Under the pieces are notes generated by a model. It was not told the origin of the DNA, made no database searches, and saw only the letters and a list, made by a program, of their open reading frames with translations. The position numbers were made by a program, and so were the translations under genes. From the NCBI GenBank assembly GCA_949317995.1, contig OX439045.1:40877693-40941692 (forward strand): a stretch of DNA of 64,000 nucleotides, written 5' to 3'. The first letter of the stretch is position 1. Each line of letters opens with the position of its first letter. This DNA comes from Acholoe squamosa (taxonomy: Eukaryota; Annelida; Polychaeta; Phyllodocida; Polynoidae). Positions 10,949 through 21,887 of the stretch are shown here, piece after piece.

Positions 10949-13004
10949 GCTATATTACCTTATCATAAGCTGTTGAGCTACATAACGACAGATAGCCACT
11001 CCCTGCGCTTACTCGGCACGCTAAATGTTGTCTGCTTTAAAAATCATAGATGATATTTATCCAGTCATTCTCTTCTTGGTGAAGTGTCCTATTCACGTAC
11101 AGTGGCGTTTAGTGAGAAAATGTGACTTTGTTTCAAACACATAAAGGCAGTGCCTCGACTACAACTGAAGGTCAATGGGACAGTAAAGATGTGATGTCCC
11201 ATATGGAGGGAGTCTTAAAGACAAGATGGAAAGAAATTGTATGTGCTAAATGATGTGGATAACATTTGGGACCTTGCGGAATATTTTGGAGAATTTGATG
11301 AATAGATTGTTGTCCAGTCGATTCTGATACATTCATTTAGCTTCGTACTCTATATTGATCAGGGTCAGGTCGTCAGAGAGTGTAAAATTTGCCCTTGAAG
11401 GCCCTTAAAAATTGATTTTCTAATTACTTTATATAACCCTAACAAATTTGTGAAGGGACATCCCCTCAACTCAGAAAACCAAAAAATCCCGACTTAGGAC
11501 ACCCGGTTCCATTTTTATTGCTTGTTTTGTGTCATGTAAAGTCCGGTACCAAAATGATGAAATATGGAGGTAATTAAAGTTGCTCTCAGTAATATAGAAT
11601 GTCCCAGTATACATAGCAAACACATGCAATAGCAATGTTAATATGTCTAATATTGACTCCAATTTGAAATGGAACAAAATTTGAGTAATGCATACACAGT
11701 AGACTGCCTCTTATATAATGATAAAAGTACCAGAAGTTGCGTAACGTCCAGTACTTTTATCAGAATTATTTCACATAAGCTGCTCTCACACAGAGACAAA
11801 TGCTGATAGACACATAATCTTTTCACGAAAGGGGGGGATAATAGGCCCCTTTATTTGGGTAATAACATGTATTATAACTGATTTAGATTTAGGTACCGGA
11901 AGTTATAAATTACAGATTTCCATTTTCAAAGATACATGATGGAAAATTCTCATTCAGTAACATGTCCAAACCTCATGGAAATCGTACCTATGATCATATA
12001 TACAATATAAAAAATAACTTTGGGATACTCCAGATGTTCTTTATACAATATGGGACACTTGTAAAAAATACAAAAGTCAAAAAAGAACAAATTTGGCCAT
12101 TTTTTTCATTTCAGCAGCCTGAAAGTCTGAGAGTTTTTGATACATGACCACAAATTAACATTTTTTTTGATAGCCCTAAGTGTCCTCTATCAAATGAGTC
12201 TATGTAAGACAAGATTGGTTCACAACTTCTTTCTCCAGAGCCATAAGAGTCCAAAATGACCCAAAAAACACAAAATCTACTGCTTTCTGGCGACCTGACC
12301 CATCAACGTAATTGATTGAGAGAAATGCACTGGGACCCCCCCCCCCAATGAAAACATAAAATTTCAAAATTTCTCTCAAATGTGATTCAAATCGAGTTTC
12401 TATTTGTCAATCGGCTTCGGTGGAAGCAGTGCTAAAGATCTAAAATGGCTAGCAGGAGACGCTTGAAGATATGTCACTTTGTCAGGTACTGGACCCTGTC
12501 AGCCGCTTGACCCATAGTCGATTCCTTTCTCTGCACTTCTCTGCGCGCGGGTAGCAGATGGCCTCTGGGGCACAGTGACAGTGCACAGGGATGGAGTCAG
12601 GGAATAAAAAAAAATGTGGGCACAGAGATGGAGACGGACTTGGAAGTTTTTATATTATATCGGAAAAGGGTTCACGACACGAATAGCTATCATAGTGAGC
12701 TTGTGTGTCAAGGTGTGTTGGGGGAGGCAGAGACACTAGAATTCGGTCGGGTGTTCGGTCGGAGGTTTTGGGAGCACTTGTGGAAGTTTTGTGGAGATTT
12801 GGACGTGCAAAGGAAGCAAAAATGGAGTGAGTACATGATGAAGATTAAAGATGAGAAAACGGCATGACTCTGTTGGAGAGGTTTGGAGACACACATTTGA
12901 TTGGTTCTTGACACTACATAGCCTAGGAGATAAAGTGACTGACTCGGATGGAGAGAAAATTAATTATGCCTGGGATGATGCTAGTGGTCTGATTGTTTAG
13001 TTCA
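10949..13004. other. Unassigned stretch
   Basis: About 2 kb with no gene I can support. A C11 tract lies near 12,333. The forward frame at 12,616-12,867 (83 residues, charged, WxxxLWKFCGDLD) has no recognised domain and no convincing splice sites. Confidence 0.4.
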
Positions 13005-13115
13005 TATTATACCACGATTTGTGGGTTACACAGTGCTTTTTGGTGTCTATTCCCATCCACATATCTGTGGATATTGCACACCCTATAGGCTGTAACATCA
13101 ATTTTGTAAGGCGTG

Positions 13116-13176
13116 CGGTTATCAATGTAAGGCGTGCGGTTATCCATGTTATCCTGGATAACCGCACGCCTCTCAT
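13116..13176. repeat. Palindrome with GTGCGGTTATCC word
   Basis: GTAAGGCGTGCGGTTATC occurs twice in direct order and once inverted (GGATAACCGCACGCC), able to form a stem. The equivalent stretch at 60,344-60,412 has one direct and further inverted copies. Confidence 0.7.
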
Positions 13177-13221
13177 GTCCTCCCATGTCATATGTTACAT
13201 GTTAAAACCCATGATTACCTT

Positions 13222-13294
13222 GACCAGGACAGGGCTCGAACCTGCAGCCTCAGATCCCTAGTCCAACTCCCTATGCAGTGCGCCACAGGGACTG
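13222..13294 (-). mobile_element. tRNA-derived SINE head (reverse)
   Basis: Read in reverse: GTGGCGCACTGCATAGGGAG (A-box region) and GCAGGTTCGAGCCCTGTC (a near-consensus B box, GGTTCGAGCCC). The acceptor arm does not pair, so it is SINE-like rather than a tRNA gene. Matched by 60,462-60,537. Confidence 0.65.
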
Positions 13295-13447
13295 AGAGGT
13301 GGTTGGCTAGAACTAAACCAAACAAAGGAATCCTAGCCGGGCGCCGAGGCGTGTGTACCAATCGTGTATTATACACAAACATAACAGCGAGACGCAGCTT
13401 TTTTCGCCGTGTGTGGTGTCGCTGTCCCCTGCCGGGCACAGAAGGAG

Positions 13448-13523
13448 GAGACACGGTGGTCTAGCGGTTAGCACATAGCGCTCAGCCGTGGGAGGTCCGC
13501 GGATCGAATCCCGGCTGGGACGC
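13448..13523 (+). mobile_element. tRNA-derived SINE head (forward)
   Basis: GGTGGTCTAGCGGTTAGCAC is a good A box and GCGGATCGAATCCCGGC a good B box, about 35 bp apart. The T stem is near-complete; acceptor pairing is poor. Recurs at 60,651 and 61,833. Confidence 0.7.
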
Positions 13524-13914
13524 GTATTTTTTCGCCGTGTGCGCTGTCGCTGTCCGCTGCCTGACGAGGAGGTGTATGTACACTATTTTTCGCCATGTGC
13601 CACTGCCACGCTGTGTATTCTACACAAACATAACAGCGAGACGCGTATTTTTTCGCCGTGTGCGCTGTCGCTGTCCGCTGCCGGGCTAGGAGGTGTATTT
13701 TATACACAAACATAACAGCGAGAAGCATCTTTTCTTTGCCGTGTGCTGAGACCGGGGCTGCCGCTGTCCGCTGCTGGGCGAGGAGGTGTATGTTATGTAA
13801 CGATCGTGTACACACAATGGCTGGCATCGAGTCCCGGGGAGGGGGAATAATTTTTGTTTTCAACTTGAATTTATTGGTATAATATTGATTATTTATTGGT
13901 TTCGTGGTATAAAA

Positions 13915-14038
13915 TAAGTAGTCAATGGATAACTCATGACTTGTGTGTGTTAGCAAAGGCTAATAACACTTGGCCTACAGCCTCGTGTCATTATCCTTCA
14001 CTAACACACACGCGTCATGAGTTATCCATTGATTACTT
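13915..14038. repeat. ~120-nt terminal hairpin
   Basis: AGTAGTCAATGGATAACTCA on the left is inverted on the right as TGAGTTATCCATTGATTACT; arms of about 55 nt with few mismatches. The same hairpin, with its own compensating changes (GGCTTATTCATGA / TCATGAATTAGCC), ends the 60-kb copy at 61,087-61,214. Confidence 0.8.
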
Positions 14039-14045
14039 GTTCATA

Positions 14046-15166
14046 ATGGTTGTTTGCCTAATCTTTATCAATAACCAAACCAAACACCTTTGCCATGTAC
14101 TGGTAAATTGAATCAATTGAAATAGGGTAAATAGTATGATAGCTATAGTAGTGGTTTTCTTATCAAAAGTGAAAACTGCCGGTAATAGAATGAGCTTGTT
14201 TGCTACATTGTATTTAGATGAAAACGTAATTTTTTCGCCTACAAATGAGAGGGGTGCAAAAACAAATGGTACCATAGCTTTCAAAATTGAGAGACAAAAA
14301 CTGTGTGAGACGTTTGGGGGCCTTTAAGACACAGATTTATAGGTAAGATATTTTGAGGGGTTTGTAGACTCGGAGATAGTACTGTACTCTTCTTGGTGGA
14401 CGTGTGAGAGGGACGTTTTGGGACATGGCGAAGTGAAGATTGAAGTCACTTTTCTCAGTTGATTCGCTTCCATAATAGCGCAAAAAAACAACTAGTCCCT
14501 GGCCCAATAAAGCATTATCCACAACGGAAATCTTCCATAATGTTAAGGTCTCTGTAGGACCGACAAAATTAATCATACACAGTTATTGAAAGAGCTTTAA
14601 GAATGCAACAGATTTCTGACTCTAATCTAAAGCTTCTGTCAACCTATGCGGTAAATGACGCACACGTTTTCACTGGCCAAGGCACCCTGGTACATTGCTG
14701 TGGAACCAGGTCTATGCATTTGTATATTGGGTGGAACGGTAAGCATTTCTAGTTAAGGGTGTTGCCCTAATATCTGTACTTGATTTCACAAGTATAATAA
14801 TTGCCTTTTTTATGCCCCTTGGCACTTGAGGCAAGCAGATTTAACCATACTCTATTCATCACTCATTTGGGCCATTATAAGAGAGTGCCATTTTATGTTG
14901 TCTTGTCTGATAAAATAATTTTAAAGCGGTGTTCTACCGTGGTCTATAAATCCAAGGCCTATGTCCTATTGTCGGCGTAATCGCGTTTACTGTATTGGTT
15001 TCAATTAATGTAAGTTTTGATCTACAAAACTGAAGCCTGGTTTAGACTTCTGACTGACCGCTGACCTTCTATTGTGCAACCTTTTAGTATCCAAACTGAG
15101 GGTAATCGAATTAGGTCTGAAAATAAAAATAATTGTTACAAGTTAAAGTTATAAAAAGGGTGGTTT
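14046..15166. other. Mostly unassigned stretch
   Basis: Apart from the weak exon at 14,583-14,738 nothing is recognised. If the reverse-strand exon at 15,173-15,230 is real, its intron and next exon must lie here. One phase-compatible reverse-strand open stretch runs from about 14,753 to 14,645 (residues KMLTVPPNIQMHRPG...), but its acceptor is poor. Confidence 0.3.
14583..14738 (+). CDS. Weak candidate exon, unknown protein
   Basis: A 156-bp open stretch between a possible acceptor (ATACACAG) and a good donor (G|GTAAGC), phase 1 at both ends. It would encode VNDAHVFTGQGTLVHCCGTR and flanking residues. No domain recognised, and the acceptor has no pyrimidine tract. The opposite strand is also partly open here, so this may be chance. 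Confidence 0.12.
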
Positions 15167-15172
15167 ACTTAC

Positions 15173-15230
15173 TTAGTAGCAACATGACCAGGGAACAACC
15201 TGCCACGTATAGGACAATACTGGACTGCAT
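15173..15230 (-). CDS. Candidate signal-peptide first exon
   Basis: Reverse strand: CACCATGC is a good Kozak start at 15,230, followed by 19 codons encoding MQSSIVLYVAGCSLVMLLL, a signal-peptide-like hydrophobic core. The exon stops at A|GTAAGT, a consensus donor at 15,172-15,167 (phase 1). If real it opens a secreted or membrane protein whose remaining exons lie to the left. The GC-rich promoter-like DNA upstream (15,429-15,530) supports it. The rest of the protein is not identified. Confidence 0.35.
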
Positions 15231-15428
15231 GGTGAGGGTAGAACTTTTACTTCTAGTCTCTGTCACCTGTTTCTTCTGTTTTCTCTCTTATCTGTGAGGT
15301 CTTTTATCCAGTATGTGAGCTGGTGGCGGGGATTCACTCCTCTGTCCTGTTTCTTCTTGTCCTACCTGTCACTTCCTACCCACGAGCAACTCACTGCCTC
15401 TGCCGCTCTCCGCCAACTGCACTATTAC

Positions 15429-15475
15429 TTTATAGCCGAGCTGCTCCCACGCCGCACGGGGGGCGGGGCAAGCGC
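15429..15475 (-). promoter_or_regulatory. Candidate GC-box/TATA promoter
   Basis: On the reverse strand GCCCCGCCCC (about 15,460-15,472) precedes CTATAAAG (15,428-15,435), which would set transcription near 15,400 and leave a ~170-nt leader before the ATG at 15,230. Local DNA (15,330-15,530) is markedly more GC- and CpG-rich than its surroundings. Inference from motifs only. Confidence 0.3.
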
Positions 15476-15720
15476 TACCTTCCCACGTGCCTACGCCGCT
15501 AGAGGGAGGGAGGAACAGAGAACAGCCACTATATCATGCACTGACAAACCATCAGCAAATTTATACCTCCGCCTACACCTGTTTTTCCACATTAACATTA
15601 GTTATCACCCAACTGTCTGACGTGACCGGGGACAACTGCATAAATATGATTGATTCAATTTTTTATGCCTCGCTAAAGAAATGCGTAATGCAGGTTTTCA
15701 GTGGGGTTTCATTGGGGAAT

Positions 15721-15977
15721 ACCGTAATACCCCATGTATTAGGCGCGGCTTGAATTAAATTGAATTTTTATTGACAGAAAATTCTCAAATCATGGGGAGT
15801 TTTACAATTAATGTCAGGCTTAAACGCGTGAATAGAGCCCCACTTCACCTTACAGAATCAGCAGAAGGTGGGAGTGCGCCTTATAGGTGTGGATTATTTG
15901 TATAGAATAGTACAATGTTCCTAAGTAGGGGGTGAGGCTTAGAAGCGAGGCGTGCGTTATACGTGAGGCATTACGGT
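15721..15977. mobile_element. MITE with ACCGTAAT termini
   Basis: ACCGTAATACC at the left and GGCATTACGGT at the right start imperfect inverted repeats of some 30 bp, both containing GTAT and GGCGYG words. AAT flanks each end (15,718-15,720; 15,978-15,980). The termini resemble the ISL2EU-type MITEs common in aquatic animals; that assignment is tentative. Confidence 0.55.
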
Positions 15978-15980
15978 AAT

Positions 15981-17734
15981 GGATAAGGGTATACATTCCT
16001 CATATTCCACGTGAACATTGACAATTCCATCAACCAGTTTTGGAGTTATCATTGAGTCGCTTGAAATGATAGATCTTTACCACATCCAAAATGTCCATAC
16101 ATAAGAAATATTTACATGGGACCAAACTTTACCAAATACCTAAATAAGCCCCCCCCCCCCCACCGCATTTTACAGTAAAATCCTTTCGTTGCTATTTCCC
16201 TGTAGCTTTTATTCATTTCACAAAGGTACATGTCCTTTCGATCAAGTTTTGCACCTTTTTTCATATTGAGAGCGACAGTCGGTATAGTCACGCATAGAGA
16301 AGGTGGTTATTCTTCACAGGATCTGATCAATCCTTATATAGAAGGAAACTCTAAATTAGGCAAATATTACTTTTCCATGAGCATCCTCCTTGAGAGGGAG
16401 GGGGGGTTGTCTATAGTTTGAGATTTGTTCACAAAAACCCGCCAGAACCAGTGATTTTAGGTGCTCACCCATTTGTCTCAACAACATATTGGCCTGCCCT
16501 GGAAAACCTGCACTGGGGCCACAATTATGTAGATCACAAATTGGTATGAAGAGCCTTTAGAACAAGTTTAAATAATTCCTCATAAAGCATTTTGGAGCCA
16601 CCATCAGATGGGCGATTCATAAAAATTGACAACCAATCTAGGTTTAAACGATGGGTTTAGAAACGATCTTTCTGGAATTTCAGGAATTCTTTGCACAAAA
16701 TATGTACATGTGTATATATACAGATTTTCTAAACCTACCAAGCCCTAAAGAATTTTGGTTAAATTGTTATTATGGTGATTGATCACAGTATGTATGAAAA
16801 TGCAAATTCTACCATTTTTAGCAATTAGATATGTAATGATGAAGTTCTATGGTCGTCTTTCCCTGCTGACATGGAGAGTTTTTATGAATCGCCCCCTGTA
16901 GCACTTGGGTTGGATCAAATCTAATGAAACTCTGTCTACGTATTGGATTTGAAGGGTGTTGATTCTCCACGGTTTGGTATGTGACAGAATTCTATCAAGC
17001 ACAGGTGTACAATTGCCGGGGGTAGGCTTAATGACAGTTTGGTTTCTACCTGCAGTTTCACATTGCACAACTGCACACGGATTCCATTCTATGCTAATTG
17101 TTCAGCTTAGCGATACTTAACAAGGTACTACACTATATTTCAGCCTACTAATCGGCTAATGAGTATAACAGGGGAAACAGATATTCATCCTATTTTCGAA
17201 TGTGTATCCATTAAAAAATAATATCGCTATTACTTTTTTCAGCGAACATTCTTATTTTATTTGAATTTTCATAGTGTGTTGCCGGAAATGTTATTCGTTT
17301 TTGCATATATTCAGGCCTCGTACCACCTACAGTAATAAGCTTTGGATTACTCAGTTTGCACTGTTTTTGTGTCTTTTCATATTAAAAAAGATTTGTTCAT
17401 TTGCACTTATAAAAGGCTTGTAATTCAATGATTGAATGCCAATAAAAAGGAATTTTAATTTCATACAATATCATGGGGCGCTAAAGTAGCCTCTGCTTAC
17501 GTACGAAACTGGTACGAAAATGACCTTTTTTCTATAGGAAACTGATATCTGTCTGCTTCAGAAACGACTTAAATTATGATTACTAAGTCTTTCTAAATAC
17601 AATGTACATGGGGATCTTAAAAGCAATTAAAAATTATACCTATAATTATCATTTTGAAATGCTCTGCTAAGAAATTATTCAAGGATAGTGTATACCCCCC
17701 TCCTGTCTTACATTTTCTGAATATTCAATTGCAT
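15981..17734. other. Unassigned stretch
   Basis: A C14 tract lies at about 16,147. Otherwise unique-looking AT-rich DNA; the open frames at 16,230-16,421 and 16,847-17,068 have no recognised motif. Confidence 0.4.
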
Positions 17735-18378
17735 ATAATTTGTGAATTTGCATCAGAGATTCACAAATTATGCCTCATTTTGACCACGCAATTTGTTTCT
17801 TTCAGTTTCCTGACATTAGAGGGCTGGTTGCTAGGGACGGAATGCTAATGGAACAAAAACATTCTTTTTCATGTTACTTTTCTTTTGGACGGCCATATAG
17901 GGTGGAATGTCATTAAAATTAATGGTTCTGATGATTTGAATGTAATCTAAAGATGATTTAGCAGGGGAGAATGTCTCATTTAGTGGAAATTTCAATTCTT
18001 AAGGTCTACAGGGGTTGTCAAAGGAAGAAAATCCCCATTTTTTTCAGGATTTTGCAAATTTTTCTGGATTTTTTACCTATTTTTCTACTCTAACATTCTC
18101 TCCAGACCTTATAATAATTGGAATATTCACTAAATGAGACACCCTTCCCTAGTAAATCCTCTCTAGATTACATTCGAATCATCAGAACCATCAATTTCAA
18201 TGATATTCAACCCTATATGGCCGTCCAAAATAAAGTAACACGAAAAAGAACATTTTTGTTCCGTTCACATTCCGTCTCTAGCAACCGGCCCTCTAATGCC
18301 AGGACACTGAAAGAAACAAATTGTGTGGTCAAAATGAGGCATAATTTGTGAATCTCTGATACAAATTCACAAAATTAT
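17735..18378. mobile_element. Long-arm foldback element
   Basis: Two 263-bp arms (17,735-17,997 and 18,116-18,378) are inverse copies, differing at roughly one position in ten by eye, around a 118-bp spacer. Each arm ends with a smaller hairpin built from ATAATTTGTGAAT and its inverse. No open frame of note in the arms. Resembles a foldback or long-inverted-repeat non-autonomous DNA transposon. Confidence 0.85.
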
Positions 18379-19060
18379 TTTGCTATACTGCTAGTATGTT
18401 TGTAATAGTATACCTACCTATCATATGAATACAATTCTATATCAAGGACATCTACGATTAATTAATAAATGACCAATACTGAATGGATAACAATATGCTA
18501 GTCACCAAATCCTAAATACTTGTGTTGAGGCCCCTAGGCCCTATTAATACTACCCAGAAATGATTTTTGTTGAACCCAAGTATAGTGATCGTTCATATGA
18601 TCTTGTGGGATGAGACATTCCAAAGAAAATCTTGCCATTCTCCATTTTATCTAATGGATAATTTCACTGTCCGGAATTAGGGGCATGTGTCTGGAATTAA
18701 GGCCCATTGCAACACATTTAGAGACCCATAATTCACAATGAGATATCATACCTATATGGGGAAACCATTCTAGTACGTTAGACAATAACATTATAGGTAC
18801 CCTTAACATGTCAAAAGATTGGGCTAATCGGGCATTCAGTCTGGTAGAAATCTACAGAGAATCACTAACTGTCTGGAAATTGGGTCTTTTACTCTATGTG
18901 AAAAGTGAAGTAGGCCTATTTAAGAGAACAGTCCATATCTGATTGTCATTGTTGAAAAATACAATGCATTCATACAACAGCAAAATCCAGATTACCGTAC
19001 CATTAGAGTTATAAGAAACACAGGGTGTGTGTAGATGTAACTCCCGATATGGCACTTTTT
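18379..19060. other. Unassigned stretch
   Basis: AT-rich; no gene, tRNA or terminal repeat recognised. Confidence 0.35.
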
Positions 19061-19170
19061 CCCAGGTAGCAAGGATACATTGGGCCAATGTCGGTTTATA
19101 TTGGTCCAATATCGGCTTATATCGGGCCAAGCATGGACAAGCACGGCCCAATGCTCCATTGCTGATTGGG
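19061..19170. mobile_element. 110-bp MITE (CCCAGGTAGCAA), copy 1
   Basis: Imperfect inverted ends CCCAGGTAGCAAGG / CCATTGCTGATTGGG enclose GGCCAAT-like words. It sits inside repeat R1; the R1 copy at 32,06x reads ...CTTTGTATGCC without it, so this is a true insertion with TT repeated at each edge. Confidence 0.75.
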
Positions 19171-19620
19171 TTGTATGGCTGTTACTAGTAGCTGCTGGAT
19201 ATCCAGGATACACTTTCTGACCTCTTGCTCTGTTCCAGCTTTCGCGCCATCCCCCACCACCACCCAACACATGGCAGGACAAGTGGTCTGGGACCAAGTA
19301 GCCAGGTGATGCATATAAATCCTGCCCCCTCCCATACAGCTTTTTTCTGGTGTCAAGTATGCATTACACCTGGTGCCCCTATCCTAGCATCCCTCTATGC
19401 TGGCAGTTGTTGCTCTTCCCCTGGCACAATTGCTATTGAGGCCTCCGATGGCCACACCATATGCCCATATGGCCCCAGTAGGGTGTGGATAGAGTGTGGA
19501 TTCCAGTACTGTAAGGACTACTGATCTAACAGCTAACAAAGAGAGGCCCTGCCCTGCGAGGTCACGAAAAGGTTGTTCCTCTTTCTGTACAATGTCTGCT
19601 TGGGTGTTGGTGTTCTACTC
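19171..19620. repeat. Old dispersed repeat R1, copy 1
   Basis: Shares long stretches with 32,064-32,224, 34,563-34,734 and 37,799-37,925: CCAACACATGGC, GATGCATATRA, CTGGTGTCAAGTATGCATTA and AGCAGCTAACAAA occur in the same order. The other copy is split by two insertions, so R1 predates them. Its nature (gene relic or transposon) is not decided; a reverse-strand open frame here is not clearly conserved. Confidence 0.7.
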
Positions 19621-20113
19621 TACACCTTTCCCAAGATTCAGACAGTACGTCTTTTGTTGAGGAAGATCTTGTCAAATAAATATATTCTATGTGGTTTATG
19701 TGAGCGGCATTGTGGGGGGGGGTCTGTAGGAAAGATGTAGAAATTACAGCTATAAAAATGCTTGCTTTGTGTACAAAGGATATTGAGCACACACTAAATT
19801 ATGAACTGTGCACTGTCTCAGATAAATGTAATCTCACACAGTGAGAGAACTTAGGTGCAGTCCTTTTGTCAATGGGGCAACGATACAATGGAGGTAGAAT
19901 ATGTTTAGCAGAATCCAGGCAATTCCTTACGACACTGAATGTTGGATATCTTAGATCACAGAGGGCTTTGAAAGAATGGAGCACCCAGCAAGCTCTCACC
20001 CAGGTGATTTTCTTAAAGAGAATGTTGAACATTGCTCTATGTACAATTAATAGAGCAAAAGGACATCCTTTTTAGGACTACTTATGCACCTATAAATTAT
20101 GTACACCCTTCAT
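19621..20113. other. Unassigned stretch
   Basis: Contains a short G8 tract and overlapping short open frames on both strands (19,799-20,075) that match nothing I know. Confidence 0.3.
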
Positions 20114-20223
20114 CCCAGGTAGCAAGGATACATTGGACCAATGTCGGTTTATATTGGGCCAATATCGGCTTATATTGGGCCAAGCATGGACAAGCATGGC
20201 CCAATGCTCCATTGCTGATTGGG
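20114..20223. mobile_element. 110-bp MITE (CCCAGGTAGCAA), copy 2
   Basis: The same 110-bp element as 19,061-19,170, same length and orientation, differing at only a handful of positions. The close match points to recent spread. Confidence 0.8.
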
Positions 20224-20280
20224 ATTAGGGCGTTTCCATTGTGGGCTTTGATGGCACATTGGGGTTTCAAAACTAGTTCT

Positions 20281-21887
20281 GGAGCTTAATTCAAAACATC
20301 CTGGGATCTCAACCCCAGCGATCTTAGTGTAGGCACATATCATAAGACCTAACCAGTCTACCCTATCTAATGCAGTGGTTGCAGGCCTCTCTGGAATAGC
20401 AAGTCCTGGGATCACTTCACTATTCCTTTTCCAGCACTAAGATCACTGCGATCTTAGTGAAAGAATTGCATAGTGGTTTCACCTGAGTACAAGAGCACGT
20501 ACAGGGAACACTCCTGATCGAAAGAGTGAATAGCCTGCTGCATACATATAGAGGGGAGGGAGGACGCTTGCTGAGTGTCCTTGAGCGCTCTTACACTGTG
20601 ATGGGGTGTTTAGCAACCAAACACCAGTGTTTAGGATCTAAACACATAGCTAAACACATTCTTGTCCTACTTTTCTAAACACATGTTTTGGCTAACACGT
20701 TTAACTTTAAACATGTTTAGCTATCAGGTGTTTGATTTAACAAGTTTTTAGTTTTGATAGGTGTTTAGCTTTAAGGTGTGCAGCATGAGTAAATGTTTAG
20801 ATTGGTAGTGTTTAGCTTTAGGAGGTAATTAGATACATAGTGTGTAGCTTTAGGAGGTGTTTAGATACATAGTGTTTAGCTTCAGGAGGCGTTTAGATAC
20901 ATGGTGTTTAGCTTAGGGAGGCACTAGCTTTGGGCCATAGGGTTGTTCACCAGGGTGGGAGGGAGGCTATGGCTGAATTTTCATTTTTATCATTTATTTT
21001 TCATCATCTTTTCATCATTTTAATCTTCATCATGCTCCTTAGGTAAAAAAAAACAACAAACAGGAAAAAAACACAAAAAACTACTGAGTCATCGGGAAAC
21101 TGGGTGATATACAACTATAAAAACGAGGATACCATCCTTTTACTCATTTCATACATATTATACTTATCTTATCTGCTTATGATTCTTATAAGATGGCTAA
21201 ACACCTGATGTTAATCTTTCAAATACATGTTTAAGACTAAACACATAGAGACTGGATGTGTTTAAACTCAAACACCTAAACACCATGGTGTGTAAGTGTT
21301 TAGGTGTGTGAGATGTAGGTGTGTAGTTTTCAGGATAAGTGTTTAGAATCTGATGGTGTTTAGCTGTAAGTGTTTGAATAACATAGATGTGTAGGAATCA
21401 CACACCATGTAGATAGTGTGGTATGTATAAACACACACATTTTTTGCAGTGTAGGGCTACTCATGCGCTAAGTGCACTGTAAGGTAATTCTTCCCTTCTC
21501 TCTCTTTGTCCTGGGGGGAGGGCACAATGCTTCTTATAGGCAAGCATAAATCATACATTCATGGGAACAACTCTTGAATACTGTACAGGGGTCAACTGCA
21601 CCCTGTGCTCTTTTGTTAGTCCATATAGGGATGAGGAACGATGATATAAACACTGTTGTGAAGAAGAGTGGCTCCACAGCTATTCCTTTATTTTGGGTCT
21701 CTTACCCCTGTGCCCAGTCAGTACTTCTTGGAATAGGGTAGGAGGGCTGAGGCTAAGATCGATATGACCTTAGTGCTGGCTAGGATATGTGAACCCAGTC
21801 AACTCTTAAGATCGCTTAATAGGATAAGGCTGATTTATTCTTAAGATCGCTGGGGTCGTGATCCCAGGATGTTTTGAATTAAGCTCC
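20281..21887. mobile_element. Inverted-repeat element, GGAGCTTAATT ends
   Basis: GGAGCTTAATTCAAAACATC at the left is inverted at 21,868-21,887; similarity continues inward to about 20,455 and 21,755 (CCCAGCGATCTTA and CCAGCACTAAG on both arms). GTTCT flanks both ends with one extra T on the right. No transposase. It hosts a second element at 20,592-21,453. Confidence 0.7.
20592..21453. mobile_element. Nested MITE full of GTGTTTAG words
   Basis: TACACTG...CAGTGTA ends enclose about 860 bp in which TGTTTAG/CTAAACA recurs dozens of times, in both orientations, with no fixed period. The terminal TACACTG plus A-run also occurs at 56,469. It lies inside the 20,281-21,887 element, so it inserted later. 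Confidence 0.6.

Larger units (their letters stand above)
13005..14045. mobile_element. Composite tRNA-headed repeat, copy 1
   Basis: A ~1.04-kb unit whose whole layout recurs at 60,243-61,220. Order: unique lead (ACCACGATTTGTGGG), a palindrome with GGCGTGCGGTTATCCATG, a reverse-oriented tRNA-like head, a forward tRNA-like head, several ~80-bp subrepeats containing ACACAAACATAACAGCGAGA, then a ~120-nt terminal hairpin. No open frame spans it. It is a non-autonomous dispersed repeat of unassigned class. Confidence 0.75.

Noticed and set aside
13448-13523. Functional tRNA gene
   Set aside because: A and B boxes are good but acceptor and T stems do not pair properly, and the sequence continues into a SINE-like body.
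14583-14738. Confident host exon
   Set aside because: Good donor and symmetric phase, but poor acceptor, no domain and an open antisense frame; left at low confidence.
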